DNA of 64,000 nucleotides from positions 96,307,477-96,371,476 of the forward strand of contig NC_080170.1 in assembly GCF_950295315.1 (NCBI RefSeq), in the 5' to 3' direction. The notes beneath the pieces are model-generated. The model had not been told where the DNA came from. It was given only the letters and a program-made list of their open reading frames with translations, and made no database searches. This stretch comes from Erinaceus europaeus (Eukaryota > Chordata > Mammalia > Eulipotyphla > Erinaceidae). The position numbers and the translations under genes are program-made. Below are positions 52,215-64,000 of this stretch, one piece after another (positions within the stretch are counted from its first letter, which is position 1; each line of letters starts with the position of its first letter).

Positions 52215-52690
52215 TTGCCTTGAGGAGCCCTCTTCCTCCCAATGACAGCCTTTAATCCCTGTCAGATGAAGCAGCAAAACCTTTTCATCTGTCACAGTGG
52301 CTTCTCTATCATTTCTTCCCACCCCTAACCCACTTTCTGCAAATTTTTGGCTCCTCTGCATGTCTACATGTACTCCTAGCCTAAGGTCATTTGAGAGGGT
52401 CTAGACTTTGCTGTGAAATCAAGTTCCAGAAAACAGTTTACAGACCCTATCAAGTTGAGAAGGGAGCAGAGGTGGAGTGCTTGGTCTTAGGTGAGGCCCA
52501 GAAACCAGTGTTCAAATTGTCAGAGGGTGTACAGAGGCATCAACAGCAGTGGGTTCTACAAAACATGACAGACAGCAGAAAGGACAGAAGTAAGGTTCAG
52601 CAAGCTTGCACAGAGGGATGGTTCTGCATCCTTGGATTCTACAAGGCAGACACCATCATTACAGCCTTGATGGAATTCTGCAAAACACTA
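52215..52690. other. Unique, comparatively GC-rich DNA
   Basis: A 103-codon frame (52391-52702, +) was examined. It has no recognisable domain, codon bias cannot be judged and there is no splice or promoter context, so it is not called as a gene. Confidence 0.35.
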
Positions 52691-52694
52691 CCCA

Positions 52695-53100
52695 GGCAGT
52701 AACAGGTGTTGCATGCTAGGAAGCTAGCAGTGCCAAACTCTGCAAATACTATCACTGCAAATAGTGGGGGGTTAGGCAGTGAGGAACATGACAGTCAGTG
52801 CCTGTGGCAGTGACAGAACTTTTGCATACACAGAGAGAGTGGCATGGACATGGACTGGCTCAGAGAAGAGGAACCAGGAGGACTGAGCGGCACACACCAT
52901 CCAAGATAGTGACAAAGACTGCAAACAGTGACACTGAGAGTGCTAGTCTCTCCTCAAGAGGCAGAGCTCTGCAAATAAGACCAAGCTCCGTGGATGACAA
53001 AAAAATGCCACCTTCTCCAAATGGTGACACTAGCAGTGGCAAGCTCTGCAAACAGCTCTGCAAATAATGACACATCGTGCCAAACTCTGGAAAGTTATAA
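52695..53100. repeat. Degenerate low-copy repeat cluster
   Basis: Variants of 'ag(c)aagctctgcaaatagtgacac' recur at about 52737, 52755, 52918, 52975, 53022, 53040, 53057 and 53083 without a fixed period. It may be an old decayed satellite or minisatellite. Confidence 0.45.
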
Positions 53101-53269
53101 CTGGGGTGTGACTGATGAACTAGGGGATGAGCGTGCGGGATTTGTCATAGCTGGTTATTTGGGACTCTGACCCTGTCCTGTCATCTTCTCTAGTGACCCC
53201 TACCTCTCACATTTTCCTACCATTGAGGGCATGTCCCTAGAGCTATAGTTCCTAGAATCCCACTACTCT

Positions 53270-53430
53270 AGCAGACACCTTTATTTCTTTGCCCAGAGAG
53301 GGTGAGAGACAGAGAGAAGAGACACCACAGTCTCACTGCACCTCTCATGAGCTTCCCCTATGCAGGTGCTCCCATGTGGTGGCTGGGGCACTAGAAACCA
53401 GACCCTTGTGAGCCATATGCCAGCCTCTCC
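53270..53430 (-). mobile_element. ERI-like SINE, diverged
   Basis: 'ggtgagagacagagagaagagacaccacagtctcactgcacctctcatgagcttcccctatgcagg' is the minus-strand middle. The head follows to 53430. Confidence 0.6.
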
Positions 53431-53439
53431 TGTCTTTTT

Positions 53440-53580
53440 TTTTTTTTTTCACGTATTTTTTTTACGGGGGGGGGGGTTCAGAGCACTACCCTAGCACATG
53501 CAGCAAGCACCAGGTATAGAACTGGGAACCTCAGGCATGCAAATCTGATGCTCTGCCCACTGAGCTATTTCCCTCAATTG
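53440..53580 (-). mobile_element. tRNA-derived SINE, second subfamily
   Basis: T-run, 11-G run (53466-53476), 'cagagcactaccctagcac', inverted B-box region (agaactgggaacctcaggc) and head (tctgcccactgagctatttccc). Related to the pieces at 42200, 54880 and 63470. Confidence 0.6.
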
Positions 53581-54770
53581 CTCTCTTGTCATTTGAAAAT
53601 ACTTTACTTCTTCTTTTAGGGCAAAGCCTCCAAATGTAAAAACAAGGCCCAGTGGCCCTCCAGAACTCCCTCCTCCCAGCAGTGAACCCCTCACAGAAAA
53701 TACCTGCAGACTGCTTACCTAGGATAGTGGTCCTGCACAAAGGCTTTCATGCCTGAGGCAGCAAGGCTTTAGTTCAAACCTCAGTCTCACCAAAAACCAA
53801 AGATGCATCCCTCTGATAAAAAAAAAAATCTGTTTCTAATATTATTGATGACATAACTTTGCCCATAGCCCATAACTTTGACAGATAAATATATTCATTC
53901 TACTATCTGACATCAGTAAGAGAACATGGTGCCTCATATAACAAGTGACAAAGGCCTTAATTCTCTGGGTTCTCTATTTAACCTGATTTCTGGTCTTGTT
54001 TCATAGAGACTTAGAAAAATAATGTGCCCATTGGTTTTGCGTGCAGATCTTTTGTCTAACAATGTCTTCATAACTTAGCCTTTTGGGTGCCATAAACATA
54101 TGGATGCTCTTGGTCTATAGAGAAAGATGGAAGTCAGACAGGTTAAAGTTTAATTACTGGCTTCATATCTTATGACCCATATAGTGTTGGATGGCTTCTT
54201 GTCTCTTATACATAAAATGTATTTTAAAAACTACCTTTAAAAAGTATTGCAAAGAAGAAATCGAATAAAGTTGGTAAGATATCTTACAGAAAGACTAACA
54301 TTCAGCAAGCACATAGTAATGGCTGCTTTTAAAGTCGTGTTATGGTCAAAGACAGCTTTTATGCCTCTCCACCTTGCTTTTCCCATAATAGGCCACAAAA
54401 TAGGGCTGTGAGCTGTCATTGATCATCTTGTAACAAATGCTTGTCACTCACCACCCCTCCCCCCACTTTTTCACTCTTAGATTTGATCCAGGTTTTAAGC
54501 TTTGATCCTTAAGTTACGAGTTCTATCAAAAGAACAAATTATAGCAAGCTTTCATAAATCTTTTGCTTATGCCAAAGAAACAAACTTTCTGCCATGTTCA
54601 AAGTGAGACTAGATGATTAAGATTACCAATACTGCCAGGGCAATGTTAAAGCAGAAGCATTTGCTTGAAAATAGAAAGACATGGCTTGTGTAGAGAAGCA
54701 AGAGTGATATTCTGACATCATGCTCCATGTATCACCTTTATTGGGGAGGACTTGGTTATGCAGATTTTCA
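53581..54770. other. Unique DNA, nothing recognised
   Basis: No supportable feature over about 1.2 kb. Confidence 0.4.
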
Positions 54771-54774
54771 AGTC

Positions 54775-54985
54775 TAGTTACTTCCCCCTCCCCTCCCTTC
54801 CCTTCCCCTCCCCTCGCCTCTCCTCCCCTCCATTTCCCCCCTCTCCTCTTCCCTTCCCTTTCTCTTTTTACCAGAACATGGTTAAGCTTTGGCTTCTGCT
54901 GTGAATTGAACCTGGAATCTTTCGTACCTCAAGAACAAAGATCTTTCTGCATAACCACTATGTTATTTCCCCCCAAATTGTTTCA
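54775..54985 (-). mobile_element. CT-rich tract and tRNA-derived SINE, second subfamily
   Basis: A pyrimidine tract (54783-54870) precedes 'ccagaacatggttaagctttggcttctgctgtgaattgaacctgg' and 'ctgcataaccactatgttatttcccc', the minus-strand head. Confidence 0.55.
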
Positions 54986-56380
54986 GTTTCTTTTTTCTAA
55001 TTTGCTGGGATTGTTATATTGGCTATTTAATGGTGGTCCAAGTTAAGGAAACTTTAGCATGTTTAATTTTGGTATTACTTTTACTGTTAAAATGTTTGCT
55101 TTTCAATACTAGTCTTAGATGCAAAGTTAAAAGCTTTTGACTCTTATCAACAGTCATCAAAACTATATAATTTGTGTTTAGTAGATCACTCATAAATACT
55201 TTCATTCTTTCTTCTTACCAGAACAATGAAATGCTACACAGACCTGATTCAATTGCTTTTATTTCAACTTTTTCATGTTTATGTGTATGTGTATATGTTT
55301 ACATTTTTTTACTTTCTTGTTTCTTTTTTTTTTCCTTTTTGTTTTATTTGTACATTTCTACTAACACAACACACTGTATCTTTAGCTTGCAGAGTAAGAA
55401 AGTCTAAAGAGAAAAGGACCTCTAGTTGTCCTATTTTTCCTTTTCCTTCTATATCATCATTTTCAACATTCATTGTTGTTTAGTACAGAGAAATAACATG
55501 AATAAGTAAGGATGTAATAGTATTTCTTGATCAGTCGTGTTTCTTAGGATGCCACTGTGGTCAATGACTCAGTTGCTTACTCTGCTGCTGCTTGTGATTA
55601 TCAGCATATATCTCTCTCTTTACCTCTCTTCCTCCAAGTTTTTAACACAGTGATGAAAAAATGTCTGAATAATTTTCACATATGCTCGAAGTACATAATT
55701 TATAAAGCAGATGATTCCTGTGTACATATGTATGCACATTCAGGGCATATATGTATCAATCCCTAGTTTAAAAAAATATTTTCTTCATTAAGGACATTGC
55801 TTGGTAATCGATTCAGAATCCTGTTCTTGAAAGCCAAGCAATTTCATTTTTAATGGCCTCTTTTTTTTCTGTTTCTCTTTAGAAAAGACAAATCCCAAAT
55901 ATAAAATGCTTCTTAACTTTTATCTCTGATTTGATTAAAGATTTCTTAGCACTCCATATCTTTATTTTCTTCCCACAAATTTTTCAACATGACTTAATGA
56001 ATTTTTAACTTTCCTTTCTACTTGTATTATAACTAGAACATGACCTTTGAATATATATTCCTTCAAAAATAACTAAAGTATTCTAAAAATGCCTTTGTGA
56101 ATTAAGTCCACTGTTATGATGATTAAATAATAATCATAAAACTAAAACATTCCTAGAGTATCTACCATGAATCATATACAGTGCCAAGCATTTGAATTGT
56201 TTCTGATACTTGAAATAATGTTACAAATGTATTAAATATTTAAGAATTGACCTAGAAATTTTAAAATGACTCATATACCAACATATATAGCTTTAAAAAC
56301 CAGAATTGATTATAGGTTTTTCATTAAACAAAAAGAAACAAACAACATTAAGCACAATTTCCAGATTACAGAAGATTTCT
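54986..56380. other. Unique AT-rich DNA with an L2/MIR-like scrap
   Basis: 56155-56235 resembles an ancient MIR/L2 core. Otherwise nothing is recognised. Confidence 0.35.
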
Positions 56381-56404
56381 TGATAGTTCTCTAAGCAGGC
56401 CAGA

Positions 56405-56565
56405 AAAATCACTAACCTGGATAGAGTTCCTGCTTTTCCATGTATGTGACCCAGGATTGAGCCCAGGCCCCGCCAATTAAGGAGGTTTTGGTGCTGTCGT
56501 GTCGTGTCTTCTCTCTACCCAAAAAGGTCAGCCTTGAGTGGTAAAGCCACAAGGAGGACAAGAAA
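56405..56565 (+). mobile_element. tRNA-derived SINE fragment
   Basis: 'aacctggatagagttcctgcttttccatgtatgtgacccaggattgagcccagg' has a tRNA-like head layout. Diverged. Confidence 0.4.
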
Positions 56566-56740
56566 GGAAAAGTAGTCCTCTAAATAAAGACCCTCACAGA
56601 AGAGATACTATACATGTATAATGCTTTTTCCTCTAACCTCAGCTTCTAATGTGCCTAATACATAGCTGGAACCTAAAATAAATTAAGAGAGTAAATTCAG
56701 GATATTTAATGATTCAAATAAATTGCTATTGCATTTTTTG

Positions 56741-56758
56741 CATTCAAAACTTTTATTT
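56741..56758. repeat. Target-site duplication of the SINE at 56759
   Basis: CATTCAAAACTTTTATTT is repeated exactly at 57087-57104. Confidence 0.92.
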
Positions 56759-57086
56759 ATTTATTTTATTTTGCCTACAGGGTTATCACTGGGGCTCCAT
56801 GCCTGCACTACAAATCCACTGCTCCTGGAGGCTATTTTTTCCTATTTTGTTGCCCTTGTTGTGGTTGTTATTGCTGTTATTGTTGTTGTTGGATAGGGCA
56901 GAGAGAAATGGAGAGAGGAGGGTAAAATAGAGAGGGGGGGAGAAAGAGAGATACCTGCAGACCTGCTTCACCACCTGTGAAGCACCCCTTGCAGGTGGTG
57001 AGCTGGGGTCTCCAACCAGGATCCTTACACTGGTCCTTGTGCTTTGCCACATGCACTTAACCCACTGCGCTACCGCTCAGCCCCCA
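56759..57086 (-). mobile_element. ERI-like SINE, full long form with 18-bp duplication
   Basis: Minus strand complete from the tail (atttattttattttgcc), 3' module (agggttatcactggggctccatgcctgcac), (TTG)n linker, CT block, TGCAGACCTGCTTCACCACC, inverted B box (gggtctccaacc, diverged) to the head (acccactgcgctaccgctcagccccc). Confidence 0.92.
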
Positions 57087-57104
57087 CATTCAAAACTTTT
57101 ATTT

Positions 57105-58475
57105 TAAATTACAAATTTAACATTGGTTTTATTCACCCAAATTCACATATCATTCTGTTCATTGCTACAGTCAAGTTTCAATTTGGATACTTTTGAAGTT
57201 TATCAATTTGTCTTCTTTGTGTAAAAAGAGGCGGGGTTCTAGAAACAGTGCATAGATTGTTAAATACCATAGCCTTTTTTTATGTTTAGAGATTACATCC
57301 CATTCTATATCTTCATAACATAACAGTCTTGACTGGAAACTTAAGTATTGCTGCAAAAATAATGGCATAATTAAAAGACAATCATTTACTCTAGCACATT
57401 TTGAAATTATGAGTTTTAAAGAACAATTAAAATGTCTCTGTGTTTGACTGCAATGTGTTTATCCTGATTAACAATTTATAAACATTTCTTTCTATGAATC
57501 TTTCCTAAGAAAAATCTCAAAAACATTTCAGCTTCTACATGTTTTAGGTGATATGCATTTTTTAATTGTAAAATAATAAAATATCAAAAGTAATGAACCT
57601 AATAAGCCATCCATCCATTTCCCTGATGTTAAGAGAATTGCTTTAAATTAGGTTCTCAGTCTATCTGTAATTCTACAGAGAAATGTTAAAAATCAAAGCA
57701 ATCAAATTAGAAGACTAAAATTTCAAATGTCATGCATTTCAATAGTCCCCAGTTGCCAAATTTGAGGAGTTTAAATCTTGTCATTAATATAAGAGAAATA
57801 GGTTTGTTTTTGGATTTCTAAATGATAGTTGCAAAGGTAATGTCTTTAGTTACCTGCCATTATGAATATCTGCAACTCCAGATAGTTTGATAATATGATT
57901 CAGTACAAGGGAAATAGATATTTGTAAAGAGAAGTCTTGATGTAAAATGTGTGTATGTGTGTGTGTGTGTGTGTGTAGTTGAAATAAAGTCTTGTGGATT
58001 GCAGAACTGGAATTAGAGAATTAGGTTGAGAATTAGATTTCTTTAGCTATTTTAGTATATTCTATTTTAGATATATAACTCATAATATTAACATATTTTA
58101 CTCAGATATATCTTTGCAAAAGCCTTTAAAAATAATACCCCCCAAAAAACTATATGATAAAGGATCATTTTTCCACTTTCCATAATAAGAGTTAAAGGCT
58201 CAGGATGTTACTTAATTTCTTTTAAAGATTTTGCAAAAATAAGAGAATATATGCTCATTTCCTTAATTTCTAATTTTAATATCCTGGGCCTCAAACCTTC
58301 CCAAATTCATGATCACATACCAGTGTGATCCCACTTTTATAATAAACTAGATAAATCCTTCTCTATCCCCTCTGCTGTAAAATTTACAAATTCCAATTAA
58401 TTCAGAAATTAAATGCCATATCTGAATATCTGTGCCCAAGGATCAAAACAGACTGGAGTCTGAGTTGGGGGAAAA
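57105..58475. other. Unique AT-rich DNA with (GT)n
   Basis: (GT)n at 57949-57976. No gene or repeat family is recognised over about 1.4 kb. Confidence 0.45.
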
Positions 58476-58484
58476 GAAAGTAGA

Positions 58485-58700
58485 AGGTTTTTTAAATTTT
58501 TAAATTTATTATTTATTTATAGAGACAGAGAAAAATTGACAGGGAAGGGGGAGATGAAGAGGGAGAAAGAGAGATACCTATAGCAATGCTTCATTGCTCA
58601 TGAAATTTTCTCCTACAAATGAGGAAAAGGAGATTGAACCCTCAACCTGTTGCATGTTTACGTGTATATTAAACCATGTATATTACCACCTGCCCCCTGA
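58485..58700 (-). mobile_element. ERI-like SINE, diverged
   Basis: Minus strand: A/T tail, 'cagagaaaaattgacagggaagggggag', 'gagatacctatagcaatgcttcattgctcatg', head to 58698. Confidence 0.7.
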
Positions 58701-58794
58701 AATTAATTTAAAATGCTTCTCATAAGCATGTTTTTAAGGACTATAATTAATGCAAGACAAATGTTCAAGGAAAATCCCATTATTCTAGCTTCTT

Positions 58795-58975
58795 TCTTTT
58801 TTTTTTTTATTGTTGTAGTTATTAATGTCATCATTGTTGGACAGGACAGAGAGAAATAGAGAGAGGAGGAGAAGACGGGGGGGCAGAAAGAAAGACACCT
58901 GCAGACCTGCTTCATTGCTTGTGAAGCGACTCCCCTGCAGGTGGGGAGGTGGGGGTGAGAACCAGGATCCAGGTA
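58795..58975 (-). mobile_element. ERI-like SINE, head-truncated young copy
   Basis: Poly(T), (TTG)n, 'ggacaggacagagagaaatagag', CACCTGCAGACCTGCTTCATTGC, 'tgaagcgactcccctgcagg', stopping just after the B-box region (gagaaccaggatcc). Confidence 0.8.
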
Positions 58976-60215
58976 AAATGTTTTGTCGCCTGTTCCATGT
59001 GTGGCAAGTAATGGTCAAAAGTAAAAATCACGATCATTGGTAAATGAACAAATTGTCCCTATTGTCTATTTCAAAGTATCTTCATGAGTGAGGGATTAAC
59101 CCCCCCCCCATAGTTGGAAGTGAAATAAAAAGAAAACAGGCCAATGTACAGTGTGATCAAATTTAATAATGCCTGGCTGCTTAATTTCTTCCACCTCTGC
59201 AGCTCTGACCTCTTCCTATGTATAGGTGTCCACGGCAGTTCTTGGATCAGAACAAGAACAAGGAATTTTCAGAGGCAAAGAAGAAACTATTTCACTGATG
59301 TTTTCTTATTAGCAAGTCAGTCTCTGAAGACCAAACTTCATGACCACTTGCTCTCCTCTCCCTCAAACCAGAGAGAGGCATAGTGGAATTGCAAGTTTAA
59401 TTTAATCATGTTATACCTACTAAAGTAGGCAAGAGGCAGTTAAGCTAATGGAAAAAGGCAGACCTGAAAAAACGAGGCTTTTAGGGAGATGATAAAATGA
59501 TAAAAAGACTATTAACACATTTGCTTAGTTACTTCCTGTATGCAAAATTCAGACCCTGTCATATTAAAATACTCACTTTATATTATTTAGAGAGACCTTC
59601 AGAATACCTAAAAATCAAATCTGGCACCACATAAACAACCAGTCTTATAGGGGAACTTCTGACATTTCTAATTTTATTGTAATATATCCCAGTGAGTTCT
59701 GAGTAAGGAGTTTATGCTAAAGAGTTGATCTCATCATTGACAGACTATTAAAGAGAAAGGATTTGTTTTAGTGGAGGAAAAATAAAAGAAACCAATACTT
59801 TCTTCCTGTTAGAAGTCTTGAATCATTCTCCTCTAGAGTGAGCCTGGGCTTGTTGTTTAAGATCTATTTCCAAGAAACCTACACAAAGCTATAGGAAAAC
59901 TCTATCTCTGTGTCAGCAGAAAACATTGAGTCACCTACAGTGAAATTTTAAGTTATATTTTCAAGCAATGTATATTGAGATACAAAATAGAAAACAACTA
60001 GTCATAGGAAAGAAGATGTAGTGATGATGATAAAGATGGTGGTGGTCATCCGGGTAGTTTGTGCTATATATGTCTGGTAGTCCTACTTTCTTCTATTATT
60101 AATGTAGTCTCAACTTCAAGTTGAAGACAGAGAGAAAAGTACAATAATAATGTATCTGCTTTATCACGCACATAACCTGGTTTGAGCCAACTCTCCATCC
60201 ACACTGCACTGAAGA
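58976..60215. other. Unique DNA, nothing recognised
   Basis: A nine-C run at 59101-59109. No supportable gene. Confidence 0.4.
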
Positions 60216-60219
60216 AAGC

Positions 60220-61065
60220 TTCATGCTGTGGCATTCCTCCCTCTCCCCACAACCTTGATAGCACTTACTGTTTCCATTCCTTCTGATGTAGGCCATGCTC
60301 ACAGGTGTGAAGTAGTCTCGCTGCGGCCTTAATTTTCATTTCTCTAATAATAAGGGATGATGAACATTTTTCTTAATCTGTGGCCCCCTGTATGTCTTCT
60401 TTGGGAAAGCGACTATTTAGATCTTTCATCTGCTTTTTATTGCATTGTGGCATTTACATATGCACATACATGTACACAGGGCAATGTAATTTCTTCATAT
60501 ATTTTAGCTATCAGCCCTTTGTTATATGTGTTTTTAATTTATTTTGGATTAAATTTTATATATGGTAGTAAATGCTGTTATAGTTTAATTTTTCTACATG
60601 TGGTTACCTACTTTTCCCAACAGTTAGTGGAGCGGCTTTATTTTTCTTTCCTATTGTATGATTTTGAATCCACTGTTATATATTAAATATGTTTTATTTA
60701 TTTTCATTATATATATTAGATGTGGTTTTATTTCTGTGCTGTATATTCCCTTGGCCTGCATGCTGATTTTTGTACTCAAACCACACTGTTTTGATTGCAA
60801 ACAGGAAGTGCACTACCCCCATTTTCTTTCTGTCAAAATTGCTTTGAATATTTATGACCATCTATGATTCCTCTCAAGTCTTTAAATCTTGGATTTTTTT
60901 TTTCTGTTTCCTTCAAGAATGCCTTGGGGTTCTGATTGGGAGTACAGTAAATCTAAATATCACTTTAGGAAAGATGATCATTTTAATGATTTTTTTCCCA
61001 GTTTATAACCATGAGTTAATCTTCCATTTTTGTGTCTTTATTTCTTTTAATAGTATCTTATAGGT
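60220..61065 (-). mobile_element. Old L1 ORF2 fragment
   Basis: Plus strand shows antisense L1 features (ctccccacaaccttgatagcac, tgtaggccatgctcacaggtgtga, tttcatttctctaataataagg, atgaacatttttcttaatc). Frames are shattered; older than the L1 at 30796. Confidence 0.65.
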
Positions 61066-61159
61066 TTCTTTATAAAATGACTTTATAAAAAATCACTTTG
61101 GTGCAATTGTCAATGTGTTTGCCTCCCTGATATCACTTTCATCCAGTCTATTGCTTTTG

Positions 61160-61350
61160 TATATAAATACAACAGAGATGTAGTGCAGTGAGTAAAGTGC
61201 TTAATTTATAAGGATGAGGCTGGACAGTAGCATCTCATTGCCAGAGAGCTGCTCTACTCTACCTCTCTCTCTTTTTCTTCCCATCCTCTCTCTATCTGGC
61301 TGTTGCTCATGAACTAAATTAAATAAATCTTCACATAAATAAACAAAATG
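61160..61350 (+). mobile_element. Old tRNA-derived SINE
   Basis: 'gatgtagtgcagtgagtaaagtgctta' head, CT-rich block (61255-61305) and aaattaaataaatcttc tail. Confidence 0.55.
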
Positions 61351-62335
61351 CAAATGATTATTTTTAGGAAATCATTGTGTCAGTGAACAGAATTTGTCAT
61401 CTTGATACTTGTGAAAGGTGAGAAAAATGGGACTCATTAGAGCCATTTTCTAAATATTTCCCAGTTCTCTCCTAGGTACTGTTAGTTTTGCACTTTCTCA
61501 TGTCTCTCAGAGAGGTGAGGCTTTGGTGGGTTGCTTTGGTCACTCAATGAAAACACAAGTGTTATATTCATTGCTTCTCAGTGTGTGCTGCATAAACAAT
61601 TTGACATGCTCTCTTCCCTGGACTGCTCTAATCATGGAAATGCGCATCTAGAAAGACCCTGTTAGCTAAGGTCACTAAGCTACTATAATGAGCAGAACCC
61701 CCTGTCAACTCATGCTGGATAAATTGAACAGGCAAGAAGAAACTTTTGGTGTGAAAGGCCCCTGAGATTTGTTAAAAATTATTTGTTGTTACCCACACAG
61801 TCTGCCCTGACAAGCAAACACCTAGCATTGTTGAATACACTGTTATTTTATTAGGACCTCTTACCCCTGAGTGAATTTATAACTTCCTTATTTAGATCTG
61901 ATGTATTGCCTGGGTTTAGATTTTGAGTTCTGTGGATAGTGTCTTGTAGGTTAACTATTTACAGGGTAATTGTTAGATGACCCTGTTAGAAGATGAAAGC
62001 CATCTTCCTAACTTTGAAGCAGAATATAGCAGTGACAGTCACTCCAAGAGAATGTAATTAGCACACTAGATAAACCTTTAAAAGTATATGGATTCACATC
62101 GTAAAATGACATATCTTGCAGTCTATGAGTTTATGATACTGGACAAAAGAAAAATGTAACACTTCCCACTAAAAGTGTTCAGACTAGACCACCCTAAGAG
62201 TTTTCAGAGCTTCAAGATGCCTCTCTGTTTTGAATGCATGTTATTTTAATCTAGGACCATGAAAATCCTGCAGAAAAGGTATTCACCACCACCACCACCA
62301 CCACCCCCATTATTAAAATACGCACCACTTCAGAA
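61351..62335. other. Unique DNA with a short (CAC)n
   Basis: (CAC)n of eight to nine units at 62286-62308. Nothing else is recognised. Confidence 0.4.
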
Positions 62336-62339
62336 GTAA

Positions 62340-62530
62340 CTTTTTAATCAATATTTTTTGTTTGTTTTGTCTTTAGGGCTTCACTACTCTAGGTGAATCT
62401 ATCCCCCCTTCCCCCAGTTAGAAAGAACAAGACAAGGGCAGAGAGGGAGGGTAAGAAACCATAGCCCTTAAGTTTCTGTCAATGCAGTGGGGAGTGGACT
62501 TGGACCTGGATTGCTGCCAGCCTATCTTTT
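62340..62530 (-). mobile_element. ERI-like SINE, diverged
   Basis: 'gtctttagggcttcactactctagg' (3' module), purine block and 'gggagtggacttggacctgg' (B-box region) on the minus strand. Confidence 0.55.
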
Positions 62531-63295
62531 TTCAGATATTAAAGAAAGGGATTGTCATTTCCCCTTTGTGGATCACCCCTTGAGATCCCTCCTCTCTTTT
62601 TCAAATCCTTAGGCTTTAGTTTTGAATATATAAGCCTTCTCTCTCTTACCAACAAGCAGCAGGGCCTGCAGAACAGTAAACCCCATGCAATTATTAATAC
62701 TTTTTCTGTTCTGTTGTCAATCTGTTCCCTTGCTTGTGTTATTATTTGTCCAACCTCTGAAGAAAGCAGTGGGAGACAGGATGCTCTCACTTTATCTACA
62801 TATGAGAAAGGACTATTTAAAATATGGCACATTCTGATCAGACTATGATAGTCACTGAGGTGTGTATAGTCCAAGGAGTTGTATCTTCAGAATTAAATCA
62901 TCTGTGTCTGCAGGCCAGGGGCAATGAAAATACAGAGCTGTAGCAGAGTGGACTTGTTGTTAAATTCTGTTTGGACATGAGTTGTCTGTCATTTGCCTAT
63001 GCCTATCCCTGAGTTGTCCAGAGTTTTGTGAACCTTTGACTGAGTCCATGAAGACAAAACCTTTTCCCAGGGCTGCAGGCAGTTCCTCAGTCTTTGAGTG
63101 GACCACAAGTCTTAGTGCAGACCCCTCTCTGAGCTCCAGAAAAGGTAACACCTACTCCACAGTCTTTTGTAGGACACCAACTGGTTATTCCCACTACTGA
63201 TTTTTGTTCTTTATTATTATTATTACTATTGTTATCATCACATTGACTCTGTTTTGTTACAGGCACACCTCCTCTGTTTCAGAGTATTATTGCTT
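62531..63295. other. Unique DNA, nothing recognised
   Basis: (TTA)n-like run at 63211-63232. The small opposed frames at 62539-62874 and 62960-63200 have no recognisable domain. Confidence 0.4.
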
Positions 63296-63297
63296 AA

Positions 63298-63420
63298 TCT
63301 TTATTTTTTAAAAGGAATTTGTAAAAAGAAAGAGAAATCAATAGGAAAGGAAAGAAGCACCTAGTGGTTGCAATTAGAAACACATAAACCTTGTGGATTC
63401 TAGTCCAATAGCACTGTTGA
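63298..63420 (-). mobile_element. SINE fragment
   Basis: Minus-strand tail and purine block (tttattttttaaaaggaatttg...agagaaatcaataggaaaggaaag) with a weak head. Confidence 0.4.
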
Positions 63421-63439
63421 AGAGTAAAATAGTATTTAT

Positions 63440-63572
63440 TATTGGCAGTGTTGTTCTTGAAAACCAGAGCACTGCTCAGTCCTGATTTATGGTAGTGCTG
63501 GGGATTGAACCTGAACCTGAGGTCTCAGGCATGAAGGTCATTTATACAACCACTCTGCTGTCTCCTCAATCT
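63440..63572 (-). mobile_element. tRNA-derived SINE, second subfamily
   Basis: 'accagagcactgctcagtcctgatttatggtagtgctggggattgaacctgaacctgaggtctcaggcatgaagg' plus head ending in ctgctgtctcc. Confidence 0.65.
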
Positions 63573-63689
63573 TTGAAATGTTTTTTTTTCAAAATTATCT
63601 GATGATGTCATATATAACAAATAAACTTTATACCCACATCGATGTAACTATATATAATATATATAATAATTGGTTTCCATTAAGTAATA

Positions 63690-63825
63690 TTTATCCTTAT
63701 TTATTTTTTTTTATTTGACTTAGATGAGATAAAAGATCTAACAGGTGCCAGAGAAGCCAGGGCAGCACTCTGGTACATGAAGTCCATGATTGAACCTGGG
63801 GCCTTTGATATGATAGTTCTTTGGT
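63690..63825 (-). mobile_element. tRNA-derived SINE, second subfamily
   Basis: 'gccagagaagccagggcagcactctgg...tgattgaacctggggcc' repeats the same layout. The head side is cut by the next SINE. Confidence 0.5.
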
Positions 63826-63834
63826 TTTTTTTAA

Positions 63835-64000
63835 ACTGTTTTTTAATATTTATTTTATTTATTTATTCCCTTTGTTGCCCTTGTTGTTTTATTGTTGTAG
63901 TAGTTATCATTGTTGTTGTCATTGTTGGATAGGACAGAGAGAAATGGAGAGAGGAGGGGAAGACAGAGAGGAGAGAAAGATAGACACCTGCAGACCTGCT
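63835..64000 (-). mobile_element. ERI-like SINE, runs off the window
   Basis: Minus-strand young-type copy: A/T tail, ccctttgttgcccttgttg, (TTG)n, TTGGATAGGACAGAGAGAAATGG, CACCTGCAGACCTGCT at the edge. The head lies outside the window. Confidence 0.88.

Noticed and set aside
52391..52702. 103-codon plus-strand frame as a gene
   Set aside because: No recognisable domain, no promoter or splice evidence, and a length expected by chance in GC-richer DNA.

Overview
This window is mammalian nuclear DNA made mostly of interspersed repeats. I could not identify any host protein-coding exon, tRNA gene or intact host RNA gene. The strongest organism clue is a tRNA-derived SINE present in more than 30 copies on both strands. 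It has a Pol III A-box/B-box head with GGTTCGA, a middle block around CAGGTGTCTATCTTTCTCTC, a CT-rich block ending in TCTCTGTCCTATC, and a CAA/AAT tail. I recognise it as the hedgehog (Erinaceidae) ERI-type SINE, from memory and without a database search. L1 pieces in both orientations, several faint ancient L2/MIR-like pieces, many microsatellites and AT-rich unique DNA fit the same picture.

Layout: 1-6.5 kb holds L1 fragments, old SINEs and unique DNA. A solo class II LTR (6555-6881) is followed by SINE clusters to 8.1 kb, then L1 and L2 remnants to 10.1 kb. ERV-A (11290-13698, + strand) is a 2.4-kb LTR-env-LTR provirus inside an L1 3' end. It has a tRNA-Phe primer site and a constitutive-transport-element-like RNA motif pair between env and the 3' LTR. 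From 13.7 to 23 kb there are SINEs, L1 pieces, pyrimidine tracts and unique DNA. ERV-B (23415-28777, - strand, 5.4 kb) has two LTRs that read as identical, a perfect 6-bp target duplication, a Gag matrix-like ORF and an Env-tail-like remnant around a long AT-rich non-coding middle. It splits the 3' UTR of a minus-strand L1 that runs to 31.56 kb. From 31.6 to 39.5 kb there is an L2 piece, SINEs and unique DNA. ERV-C (39517-42007, - strand) is a 2.5-kb element with LTRs, primer site and polypurine tract but no recognisable gag, pol or env. Its interior carries a 21-bp coding-phase minisatellite and a ~156-bp duplicated block. A further solo LTR (42818-43259) sits inside a SINE. The remainder to 64 kb is SINEs, L1 pieces, a 5S rRNA fragment and unique DNA.

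How the parts relate: none of the three proviruses has a visible pol gene, so each must have used reverse transcriptase and integrase supplied by another element. All show class II (betaretrovirus-like) hallmarks: TG...CA LTRs of about 310-370 bp and 6-bp target duplications. LTR comparison orders the insertions: ERV-B youngest (no difference seen over 372 bp), then ERV-A (5 differences over 313 bp), then ERV-C (about 12 substitutions plus indels). Boundaries of SINE and L1 fragments are by eye and approximate; provirus boundaries are to the base.
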